A stretch of DNA of 64,000 bases. Origin: Deefgea chitinilytica (GTDB lineage Bacteria > Pseudomonadota > Gammaproteobacteria > Burkholderiales > Chitinibacteraceae). Shown in pieces: positions 9,914 through 18,900 of the stretch (positions are counted from its first letter, which is position 1; the number at the start of each line of letters is the position of its first letter). Where the stretch lies: contig NZ_WOFE01000001.1 in NCBI RefSeq assembly GCF_016881405.1, forward strand, positions 1,054,001 through 1,118,000. The letters run 5' to 3'. A program made the translations under genes and the position numbers. The notes beneath the pieces were generated by a model. That model was not told the origin of the DNA and did not search any database. It was given only the letters and a program-made list of their open reading frames with translations.

Positions 9914-10579
9914 ATGCGGTTACTCTCTCATCGCGGCTTATCGAATCAACACCCTGAAAACACCATCGCAGCGTTTGCCGCTGCATTAGCCCTTGGCTTT
10001 GACGGGCTAGAAACCGATGTGAGGCTTTCGGCAGATGGCGAAGCAATTTTGTATCACGACCGCCTAAGCCCCACTGGGCAAGCCGTGGCAAGATTAACTC
10101 GCACGGAATTATCGCATCAAGCAGGTTACATCGTTCCGACCTTAAATGAAGCGCTTGATGCCTTTCCTGCCGCTTTCTGGAATATTGAACTCAAAACGCC
10201 AGCCTGCATGCCGAATGTAACGGCCACCATTCGGGATATTCAATACAAAACGCCCATTTTACTATCGTCATTTTGCCATCATCTCATTCATGAAGCAGCA
10301 AATACCCTTGATGTGTATTGCGCGCTACTCCTTTCACACCGACCCGCCTCACTCAATACCCTCATAGAAGGCGCAATTCATAATCCGCGCTTACGTACTT
10401 TAGTCTGGGATTACGACTTTCTCGACCCAGATTTTTTACTAGCCGCCAGCCAGCTTGGATTTTCACATTATGTGTATGGCGCTAAGAATCAAAATGAACA
10501 CGATTGGTGTAGCGAATTTGGTATAGATGGTCTCATCACTGATTATCCCAACATGGTTGGATTAGCTCGGGGCGACTGA
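9914..10579 (+). CDS. Glycerophosphodiester phosphodiesterase
   Basis: Cytoplasmic GDPD (no signal peptide) that would cleave glycerophosphodiesters from lipid turnover to glycerol-3-phosphate and an alcohol. Seen: TIM-barrel opening LLSHRGLSNQHPENT with the catalytic His-Arg and the Glu-Asn pair, the metal site GLETDVRLSADG, and LYHD. The C-terminal part has YGAKNQNEHDW and GIDGLITDYPN, typical of the family's last strands. I chose the ATG at 9914 because GGAG sits eight bases upstream; an earlier in-frame ATG at 9896 has none. The product is 221 residues, at the short end of the family. It is divergently paired with the surface patatin phospholipase, so the pair may handle lipid degradation and its soluble products (inference). 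Confidence 0.9.
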   Translation: MRLLSHRGLSNQHPENTIAAFAAALALGFDGLETDVRLSADGEAILYHDRLSPTGQAVARLTRTELSHQAGYIVPTLNEALDAFPAAFWNIELKTPACMPNVTATIRDIQYKTPILLSSFCHHLIHEAANTLDVYCALLLSHRPASLNTLIEGAIHNPRLRTLVWDYDFLDPDFLLAASQLGFSHYVYGAKNQNEHDWCSEFGIDGLITDYPNMVGLARGD

Positions 10580-10686
10580 TGCGGAATTTACGACTACACC
10601 GAAATGGACCTCATCACGAAGGCGTAATTAGCAATACGACGGCATGCTATATCGGTGGGCTACAACGCAAAATCGCCATAAAATAG
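10579..10686 (+). CDS. Possible 35-residue ORF coupled to the GDPD gene
   Basis: The ATG overlaps the GDPD stop in a TGATG arrangement, which allows translational coupling. The product (MRNLRLHRNGPHHEG... ending KIAIK) is basic, has no membrane segment, and resembles nothing I recognise. Length and overlap alone do not prove coding. Confidence 0.2.
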   Translation: MRNLRLHRNGPHHEGVISNTTACYIGGLQRKIAIK

Positions 10687-11108
10687 CCTACAGAATTTTA
10701 TACAAAAGCTCTCAGACTCATACAAAACGCCGATTCAAAATAAACGAGCGACACAAACGTGACTCATAAACTAAACGGCAGCCGCAATCAAGCATGCTCA
10801 CCGCTCACAATACGCACTACTGTAGAAAAAAATCCATGCACATCAATATTTTATGCAGTTAACATTAAAGAAAAAAAATATTCGCCCGATAAATCAATCA
10901 ATCCATTAAAGATTGATGATTATGTCTATTTACGCTACCACATCGGTTCAACAATCCAGCACAGCATCGGCAATGAGTCAGCTATCACAAAAAAATAGCG
11001 AACAAACAGCAATTGGTCTGGTTGCCGCGCTTTGTGGATTACATCAAAAACACTTAATGAATCACCAGTTTTCATTTAAAAATCATAAATAATCAATTCT
11101 TTATACAT
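10687..11108. other. Intergenic stretch between GDPD and tex (holds one possible small gene)
   Basis: A/T-rich space between two convergent genes. A GTG-initiated 79-codon frame at 10759-10998 has no ribosome site and poor composition, so I do not call it. A second frame at 10922-11092 is more plausible and is listed separately. No RNA gene or repeat was recognised. Confidence 0.5.
10922..11092 (+). CDS. Putative 56-residue protein ahead of a terminator
   Basis: Starts MSIYATTSVQQSSTASAMSQ and ends HLMNHQFSFKNHK. Composition is protein-like: an Ser/Thr/Gln-rich N-terminus, then a short hydrophobic helix AIGLVAALCGL and a basic tail. The stop lies 16 bp before a good intrinsic hairpin whose T-run is on this strand, which is the expected place for the end of a gene. 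There is no clear Shine-Dalgarno, and no family is recognised. It could equally be chance coding in front of the tex terminator. Confidence 0.35.
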   Translation: MSIYATTSVQQSSTASAMSQLSQKNSEQTAIGLVAALCGLHQKHLMNHQFSFKNHK

Positions 11109-11140
11109 AAAAAAAGCCAATCGAAATGATTGGCTTTTTT
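11109..11140. terminator. Bidirectional terminator 3' of tex
   Basis: AAGCCAATC / GATTGGCTT stem with five-base loop GAAAT, A-run on the left and T-run on the right. It ends 14 bp from the tex stop and can also stop transcription coming from the GDPD side. Confidence 0.9.
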
Positions 11141-11153
11141 GTTATTCATCAAT

Positions 11154-13484
11154 TTAGCGCTTTAATTTCAAAGCAGCCAATTGATCGGCCATCGCACCCA
11201 TTTTTGCCGCGGGTGGCGCAACGATTTGCCGTTCACGCGAAGACATTGCCTGCGCTTTCACATCTCGATTTGGCTCACGTGCGGCTTCATTTAAACGCAT
11301 CGTCAACGCAATCCGTTTACGCGGCACATCAATTTCAGTCACCTTCACTTTCACCACATCACCCGCCTTCACCACTTCACGAGGATCTTTAACGAAACGC
11401 GCGGCCAAACACGAAATATGCACTAAGCCATCCTGATGTACGCCGATATCGACAAATGCACCAAAGTTCGTCACATTGCTGACGACGCCTTCGAGCACCA
11501 TATCAACACGCAGATCTTTGATGTCTTCGATCCCGTCAGCAAAGTTCGCCGTTTTAAATTCAGGGCGCGGATCACGCCCCGGTTTTTCGAGTTCAGCCAA
11601 AATGTCTTTAACCGTTGGTAAGCCAAACTGCTGATCAACCAGTTCAGCAGGGTTGAGCTGTTGCAATAGCGCTTTATCGCCAATTATGCTGCGAATATTT
11701 TTATTCAGTTTGGTGATGATTTTTTCCACCACTGGATATGCTTCTGGATGTACGGCTGACGCGTCAAGCGGGTTGTCGCCGTTGCTTATACGTAAAAAAC
11801 CCGCAGCCAGTTCAAACGCTTTTTCGCCTAAACGCGGCACTTTCAAAATGGCTTTTCGATTAGCAAATGCACCATGGGTATCACGGTATGTGACTACATT
11901 ATTTGCCATGGTTTGGCTTAAACCCGATACCCTCGCAAGCAATGCCGCCGAAGCAATATTGACATCAACACCAACGGCGTTCACGCAATCCTCGACCACC
12001 GCATCAAGCATTCGCGCTAACTCGCTTTGATTCACGTCGTGCTGATATTGACCAACGCCAATTGCTTTCGGGTCAATCTTGACCAGCTCGGCCAGTGGAT
12101 CTTGCAAGCGCCGCGCAATCGACACCGCACCACGAATCGACACATCCAAGTCCGGAAATTCTTTTGCGGCCAACTCCGACGCTGAATACACCGATGCGCC
12201 TGCCTCCGAAACAACAATTTTAGCTGGCTTTTTTATGCCCGCTTTGCCCAATTGCTCAATCAATTCCGCCGCTAATTTATCAGTTTCCCTGCTTGCGGTG
12301 CCATTACCGATCGCAATCAACTCCACATGATGGGTTTTACACAAACATGCTAACACCGCTAAGGCTTGATCCCAATCGCGGCGTGGCTCATGTGGATAAA
12401 TCGTTTCGTGCGCAACAAACTTGCCTGTGGCATCAACAACCGCCACTTTGACACCGGTACGCAGTCCGGGATCAAGACCCAAGGTTGCCCGTGGTCCCGC
12501 TGGCGCAGCCAGCAACAAATCCTTCAAATTCAAAGCAAATACACGAATTGCTTCAAGATCTGCGCGCTCACGCGCGGCACTGAGCAATTCGCTTTCCAGC
12601 GAAACCGCAATCTTTGCTCGCCACGCCAAGCGCACCGTATCGTTCAGCCATTTATCCGCCGGCCGATTTTGCTGACTAATACCAACGTGTTTAGCAATGA
12701 TCAACTCACATCGATTGGGCGTGCTCATTTTACCACCTGCTGCAATTTCTTCAGGTAGCATCAAATTGAGCGACAAAATCCCTTCATTACGACCGCGCAG
12801 CACGGCCAGCACGCGGTGCGATGGCATTGCCGCTAAACTCTCGGCAAAATCAAAATAATCACTAAATTTCGCACCAACAGTTTCCTGCCCGGCGATCACC
12901 GTCGTTTTAAGTTGACCTTCGCGCTGCACGTGTGTTCGCAGCGCGCCAATCAGCGCTGCATCTTCGCTCCAGTTTTCTAGCAAAATGGCTCTAGCACCAT
13001 CGAGCGCCGCCTTCGTATCCAACACGCCTTTGGCTTCGTCGACAAAAGCTTGCGCGGCAGATTCTGGATTTTGCAGCGGGTCACTCAGTAATAAATCCGC
13101 TAAGGGCGCCAAACCTGCCTCGCGCGCAATTTGTGCTTTAGTGCGACGTTTTTGTTTAAAAGGAAGGTATAAGTCTTCGAGCCTTTGTTTATTATCGGCT
13201 TCAAGCAATACCCTCTCTAATTCTGGCGTTAGCTTATTTTGCTCACGAATTGCACTCATAACCGCTACACGCCGTTCTTCCAATTCACGCAAATAGCGCA
13301 AACGCTCTTCCAACTGCCGCATTTGCGTGTCATCCAAACCACCCGTCGCTTCTTTACGGTAGCGCGAAATAAACGGCACCGTCGCGCCTTCGTCCAATAA
13401 AGCGACAGCAGCAGCAACTTGCGGCTCACGGCATGCAAGTTCAGCCGCAAGACGTTGGGTAATCGATTGGGAAATAGAATTCAT
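11154..13484 (-). CDS. tex: Transcription accessory / RNA-binding protein Tex
   Basis: Cytoplasmic RNA-binding protein of the Tex/Spt6 family (776 residues, the usual length). Seen: the helical N-terminal domain with [26 protein letters not shown], a YqgF/RNase H-like domain around residues 320-450 ([32 protein letters not shown]), helix-hairpin-helix segments near 490-560 ([35 protein letters not shown]), and a C-terminal S1 domain near 650-720 ([26 protein letters not shown]). It stands alone, divergent from the ParA gene across a 216-bp space and closed by a strong hairpin. The start ATG at 13484 is the only one that gives the full N-terminus ([16 protein letters not shown]). Confidence 0.96.
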   Translation of the reverse strand: MNSISQSITQRLAAELACREPQVAAAVALLDEGATVPFISRYRKEATGGLDDTQMRQLEERLRYLRELEERRVAVMSAIREQNKLTPELERVLLEADNKQRLEDLYLPFKQKRRTKAQIAREAGLAPLADLLLSDPLQNPESAAQAFVDEAKGVLDTKAALDGARAILLENWSEDAALIGALRTHVQREGQLKTTVIAGQETVGAKFSDYFDFAESLAAMPSHRVLAVLRGRNEGILSLNLMLPEEIAAGGKMSTPNRCELIIAKHVGISQQNRPADKWLNDTVRLAWRAKIAVSLESELLSAARERADLEAIRVFALNLKDLLLAAPAGPRATLGLDPGLRTGVKVAVVDATGKFVAHETIYPHEPRRDWDQALAVLACLCKTHHVELIAIGNGTASRETDKLAAELIEQLGKAGIKKPAKIVVSEAGASVYSASELAAKEFPDLDVSIRGAVSIARRLQDPLAELVKIDPKAIGVGQYQHDVNQSELARMLDAVVEDCVNAVGVDVNIASAALLARVSGLSQTMANNVVTYRDTHGAFANRKAILKVPRLGEKAFELAAGFLRISNGDNPLDASAVHPEAYPVVEKIITKLNKNIRSIIGDKALLQQLNPAELVDQQFGLPTVKDILAELEKPGRDPRPEFKTANFADGIEDIKDLRVDMVLEGVVSNVTNFGAFVDIGVHQDGLVHISCLAARFVKDPREVVKAGDVVKVKVTEIDVPRKRIALTMRLNEAAREPNRDVKAQAMSSRERQIVAPPAAKMGAMADQLAALKLKR

Positions 13485-13700
13485 CAGTGCAGCAACCTAA
13501 AAACAAACAATCAAGTCGCCCATTGTAATCCAAGCCGCGCGTGACGTTGCACACTGCAAGTCACTGATCGGGGTAGTTAAAGTGGCTTCAGGTAGAATAC
13601 AATTCTATTTAAAGCCAGATCGATGACAGTCGTCATCACTGATCAACAACTCAGCCAATCCGAGTTCCGCATCAGTAATGACCATAACGGGAAGAGTTCA

Positions 13701-14492
13701 ATGACTGTAATTGCCGTGTTCAATATGAAAGGTGGCGTAGGCAAAACCACAGTGGCTGCCAATTTAGCGGCCGCGATTGCGAAAAACGGCGTCGATCCCT
13801 TGCTGATCGACCTAGACCCGCAAGCGCATCTGACCTCGATGTACGGCATCAAAACGCCGAGCAGCAAAAGCATCTACCGTTTTTATCAAGGACTCAGCCC
13901 ACTTTCCGACTTGGTCATTCCACTTGAATCTGGCATTCAATTTGTCCCATCGCACCTTGAGTTGGGTAAAGTCGACGCACAAGTCACACGCCATCGCGAC
14001 AATATTTGGCGACTCAAATTAGGGCTCAATGCCGAAATGCTGTCGGGCAGCGGCTTACCGATTATTATCGATTGCACACCGATGTTGGGCGTGGTGGCCT
14101 TTTCTGCACTATTTGCGGCAGATATTATTTTGGTGCCTGTCGCGGCAGAATATTTGGCACTGAATGGCGCGATGCAGCTCTCACAAACACTGTTTGGCTT
14201 AGAAAAATTTCAGTCACGCAAACCGCGCCGTTACTTAGTGAATCGTTATGTTCCGAATCAAATCACCGCCGAAACGGTAGCAGGGCAACTCATGCGCCAT
14301 TTTCCGGGTGAAGTACTCAAAACGCGGATTCGTGAGCAAGAAGCCCTTGCTGCGGCGGTCGGCTGCGGTAGTAATATTTTTGATTTTGCCCCTGCTTCGA
14401 ACGCGGCGGCTGACTTCACCTTTTTACTCGATGAGCTGATAGAAAATAATCTCATCTCGCTGTCGCGCGATTTACCATTTGGCATAGACTAA
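13701..14492 (+). CDS. Orphan ParA/MinD-type ATPase
   Basis: P-loop partition-type ATPase without a ParB neighbour. Seen: deviant Walker A FNMKGGVGKTTVAANLAAAI at the very N-terminus, Walker A' LLIDLDPQAHLTSMYG, a switch region IIDCTPMLGVVAFSALFAADIILVPVAAEYLAL, and no helix-turn-helix extension. The ATG at 13701 has GGAAGAG just upstream and yields the standard start of such proteins; an in-frame ATG at 13623 would add 26 non-conserved residues. The product is 263 aa, the size of chromosomally encoded orphan ParAs that position chemotaxis arrays, flagella, pili or cellulose synthase. No such genes sit beside it, so the cargo is unknown. Confidence 0.85.
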   Translation: MTVIAVFNMKGGVGKTTVAANLAAAIAKNGVDPLLIDLDPQAHLTSMYGIKTPSSKSIYRFYQGLSPLSDLVIPLESGIQFVPSHLELGKVDAQVTRHRDNIWRLKLGLNAEMLSGSGLPIIIDCTPMLGVVAFSALFAADIILVPVAAEYLALNGAMQLSQTLFGLEKFQSRKPRRYLVNRYVPNQITAETVAGQLMRHFPGEVLKTRIREQEALAAAVGCGSNIFDFAPASNAAADFTFLLDELIENNLISLSRDLPFGID

Positions 14493-14609
14493 ACCATCTG
14501 ATGCATTAAAACGACGCAACAACGACCACTCAGAAGCGAGCGCCAAACATCACTTGCTTTCCGCAATGCAGCATCTAAAAAAAGATGAGGATCACCTGCG
14601 GAGACTCAC

Positions 14610-15866
14610 ATGCCAAGCATCAAATCTATCCTTCCCTTATTGGCGCTCGCCCTTAGTACTTATGGTCACGCCGGTGTATTCGATCTTTCCGCAACGATGA
14701 ACGGGCAAACAGAAAATGCCACTTTCACCACGGCCGAAGAAGGTATTGATATTTTCGAGAAAAATAAATTAACAAGTATTTTCAATACATACAACGGCAC
14801 GCAAATCGTTAAAAGCACACTGAATTTTCGTGGTTTGCCGATGAATATTGCTTTCCCAGTCGATGCTGGCTCTTTGCTAACATTCGATATTCCAGAGCTA
14901 GGCATCAAACAGAGCTTTCAGGGCGCCACACGAGATGAAAGCCAAGAATTATTTAAAAAATACCTCAAAAACAATGCCGACTTTTTAAATAAAGTTGCTG
15001 AGCATTTAGTTAAAGTCTCACCAGTCGACCCCATCGCCGGCAACCCGAATAGTATGATGAGTCGCGCAGTGCAAAGCGATGCGCAAATGATGTGGTACGG
15101 CTCCAATCATGTTTTTGGCAATCAACTACAAAACTCAAACAACAATAATTCCACCGAAAATAGCAGCAATAACAAATTCGGTATTGGCATCAATTATGCC
15201 CACATGTTGTCCGAAGCGACCGGCAACGCCAAAGAAATGAGTAGCGATGCGTTTACGCTGCCGCTGAGCTACTCACACCAATTTGCAGAGCCGAATCATG
15301 AGCTCATTATCAATATGCCGCTGGCCTACATTGATACTGAAGGGGCAAAAACCTATGACGGCAGTCTAAGCATATTTTATCGTCGCCCGATTTGGGATAA
15401 TTGGGTCCTTAGTTTCACAGCATCTGGCCGCGGAACAGGCTCAACCGACTTAGCTGGCGGCTCTTTAATGGCTTCGGGTGCCATCGCCTCAAGTTATGTG
15501 TGGAGTGGTGAAAACTGGGGGCTTACACTAGGCAATATGATTGGGTATTACAGTGCGTTACGGCTAAAAATTGACAACACTTCGATTAACCCAAACATCG
15601 CCAATACCGTATTTAGAAACGGATTACTCTACTCGCTCGACAGCGCATGGCAATTGGCTGGCGATCCGTTATCTTGGGAAATTTATTTAGTCGATACCCG
15701 CTTTACCGGCACCGATTTATTTAGCAATTATCAAGACGAAGTCGGCGTCACCTTCGGCACTCGTCGCCCAGCGCACAGCAAAGAATCCGACTTCCGTGGC
15801 GGATTTAGCTTTACCAAAGGTGAAAACGTCGAAAGCTACAAATTTAATTTTGGGACGTGGTTTTAG
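14610..15866 (+). CDS. Unidentified exported, probably outer-membrane, beta-rich protein
   Basis: I do not recognise a family. Seen: a signal peptide (residues 1-21, SILPLLALALSTYGHAG), a mixed region to about 150 with FRGLPMNIAFPVDAG, an Asn/Ser-rich linker near 175-188, then about 230 residues of alternating hydrophobic/polar strands with aromatic girdles (YSHQFAEPNHELIINMPL, WNNWVLSFTASGRGTGS-like strands) ending NFGTWF. The terminal aromatic and the strand pattern fit an outer-membrane barrel of about 12 strands, possibly preceded by a small passenger. GGAG lies seven bases before the ATG. The gene is 117 bp downstream of the ParA gene and ends at a hairpin shared with the RTX protease gene. 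Confidence 0.7.
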   Translation: MPSIKSILPLLALALSTYGHAGVFDLSATMNGQTENATFTTAEEGIDIFEKNKLTSIFNTYNGTQIVKSTLNFRGLPMNIAFPVDAGSLLTFDIPELGIKQSFQGATRDESQELFKKYLKNNADFLNKVAEHLVKVSPVDPIAGNPNSMMSRAVQSDAQMMWYGSNHVFGNQLQNSNNNNSTENSSNNKFGIGINYAHMLSEATGNAKEMSSDAFTLPLSYSHQFAEPNHELIINMPLAYIDTEGAKTYDGSLSIFYRRPIWDNWVLSFTASGRGTGSTDLAGGSLMASGAIASSYVWSGENWGLTLGNMIGYYSALRLKIDNTSINPNIANTVFRNGLLYSLDSAWQLAGDPLSWEIYLVDTRFTGTDLFSNYQDEVGVTFGTRRPAHSKESDFRGGFSFTKGENVESYKFNFGTWF

Positions 15867-15914
15867 CACGAGACAAGCAAGCCCCAATCCAAATTTTCCT
15901 TTTTAGATAAAGAA

Positions 15915-15946
15915 TGCCGCTCATGGTCACCATGAACGGCACTTTT
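15915..15946. terminator. Terminator between two convergent secreted-protein genes
   Basis: Long stem TGCCGCTCATGGT / ACCATGAACGGCA (one mismatch) followed by CTTTT on the plus strand, with an A/T-rich flank on the other side. It lies between the 14.6 kb exported-protein gene and the RTX protease, 49 and 34 bp from their stops. Confidence 0.75.
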
Positions 15947-15979
15947 AATTAGGCAAAATAAAATCAATCTAAACTACAA

Positions 15980-18900
15980 CTACGCAATAAAAACAAAATC
16001 GTTTGCCCCCAAATTACTCACCCCATGCACCGAGCCAATTAAAGTTAACTCATTAGCAGTAATTTGTGAATCTGCATTAGCCGCATTAAAATTATAGATC
16101 AAGCTATCATGACTATTATTCAAAACAAAAAGGCGTTGTTCTCCTAATGAATAATTCGCACTTGCATAACCCAGTAAATTTGCCACATCAGTAGTACTTG
16201 CATCACTTGAAAGTGCAGAGGTAAAAACAATCAATTCGGCAGCTTTACTAAATCCCGATGCGCTAGCAACTGTCGGTAGATTCACCACTAAATCAGCATT
16301 GCCAGTTTTAAAACCCGCCATCGAAAAAGCCAGCTTATCTCCATCTAAACGAGAAAAATCCATTACTTGATCAACAGCGGCTTCCTTTAATGTAAAACGG
16401 AATTGATCCGCCCCAACGCCACCGTAAAGTTGATCGCTTCCAGCGCCTCCAACTAAAGTGTCATTACCTGCATATCCATATAGAGAATCGTTTCCTAGGC
16501 CACCATCAATAAAGTTATTTGCCGAATTTCCGACTAAATTGTTTGCTAAAAGATTACCCGTAGCATTGATAGCACCGACACCAGTAAGTGTAAGGTTTTC
16601 AACCTGTCCACAATTCAACAAGCTAAAACTGAAATTGCTTTGAACTAAGTCAACACCCTGATCAAGCAGCTCAATCACTTTATCGCCAACATTATCAACA
16701 ATATACACATCATCGCCAGCGCCGCCGCTCATGCTATCGATACCAACGCCACCGTCTAAGGTATCATTACCAAGGTCACTAACAAGCGTATCGTTTCCAG
16801 CTCCGCCGCTCAGCAAATTATTATTTGCATTACCAGTGAGTTGATTATCCAATCCATTACCAGTACCTTGGATAGCCGTGCCATTTAAGCTTAGATTTTC
16901 AAGGTTATTACCCAAAACATAATCAAAGCCAGCAACGACTTCATCAATTCCGCCAGCGGCACCGACAATCGATTCATTCACTACATTATGTGCGCTAGCT
17001 AACTCATAACGATCATTGCCTGCTCCGCCATCGAGTAAATCTGCATCCCCTGCACTACCTATCAGCGTGTCATTTCCTAGTCCTCCGACCAAGGTATCAG
17101 CCCCAGCAAGCCCATCAAGTCGATTTGCGGCGGCATTACCAATCAATTTATTCGCCAACCCATTGCCAGTGCCGTGGAATACTGTCGTACCCAAAATCGT
17201 TAAATTTTCAACATTATTGCTGAGCGTGTAGTTCATAAAAGTCAGGCTTGCTGTCGCGCGAACTTCATCCAACCCCGCTCCATCAGTCGAGTCTTCTTGC
17301 ACAACATCGCCACTATGATCAACCAGATAAACATCATTACCTGCGCCGCCCTGCAAGGTATCAACACCTAATCCACCATCTAGAATATTCGCAGCACTAT
17401 TCCCCACTAGGGTATTGTTAAGCGCATTACCGGTACCGTTAATCGCTGCCATCCCGTTTAAGGTTAGGTTTTCTACATTGGCCGTCAACGCATAAGTGAT
17501 ACTAGCTTGAACGCGGTCCAATCCTTGCTCGGCAAGCTCAACGACTTTATCGCCCACATTGTCAACAAGATACACATCATCGCCTATACCGCCACTCATG
17601 CTATCCACGCCCTGACCGCCATCTAGCGTATCATCCCCAGCCCCGCCATTTAGCGTGTCATCACCAGCAGCGCCGCTCAGTAAATTCGAGACATCATTAC
17701 CGCGTAAAATATTATTAACTGCATTACCAGTTCCACTAATAGCAGAACCTAATAGAGTAAGATTCTCCAAACCGGATTTAATTGTATAATTAATTGTGCT
17801 GCGAACTTCATCAATACCGCCTGCAAGCGAGTTTACTTCTAAAATGATATCTCCCAAGCTATCAACGACGTAAACATCATTGCCGACATCACCAATTAAT
17901 ACATCCAGCCCTGTGCCGCCATCTAAGGTGTCATTCCCTAATCCACCACTAAGTACATCATTACCCGCAGCACCAACAAGACTGTCATTACCCGCTTGCC
18001 CATCCAGTACATTATTCTCTGAATTACCAGTAATGACATTATTTAAAATATTACCAATCCCTTGAATTGCATTACCTTCCAATATTAAATTTTCAATATT
18101 GTTGCCCAACTCATAATCAAAACTAACGACGATTTCATCAATTCCACCTAAAGCGCCAGTAATTGATTCATTCACAATATTTTCTATGCTGGCGAGAATA
18201 TAACGATCATCACCGGCACCACCGTCCAGTAAATCTGCATCACCTAGACTACCGACGAGCGTGTCATTGCCCGAACCACCAAGCAAAGTATCAACACCAG
18301 CAAGTCCATCAAGTAAATTAGCCGCAGCATTACCGACTATCTTATTCGCGAGCGAATTACCGAATCCTTGAAATGCTGTAACACCTAACACTGTTAAATT
18401 TTCAACATTGCTGCTTAAAGAATAACTAGTAAAACTCACACTCGCTGTGGCACGAACCTCATCGATACCCGCTCCGACAATCGAATCTTCCACCACAACA
18501 TCGCTGGAATGATCTACCAGATAAATATCATTTCCATTACCACCTTGTAGGGTATCAATGCCTAATCCACCATCTAGAATATTTGCAGCGCTATTCCCCA
18601 CCAGGGTATTATCAAGCAAATTACCTGTACCATTTATGGCTAAAGCCCCAAGTAAAGTCAGCTTCTCTACATTCGCGGTTAATCCATAAGAAATTGCTGA
18701 CTGAACAACATCAATACCTTCATTAGCAATTTCAACGACTTTATCACCGGCATTATCAACAATATACACATCATCGCCAGCGCCGCCGCTCATGCTATCG
18801 ATACCAACGCCACCGTCTAACGTATCATTACCAAGGTCACCAACAAGCGTATCGTTTCCAGCTCCGCCGCTCAGCAGATTATTATTTGCATTACCAGTGA

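Noticed and set aside
10759-10998. GTG-initiated 79-codon frame
   Set aside because: No ribosome site, low-complexity A/T-driven composition, and overlaps the better 10922-11092 frame.
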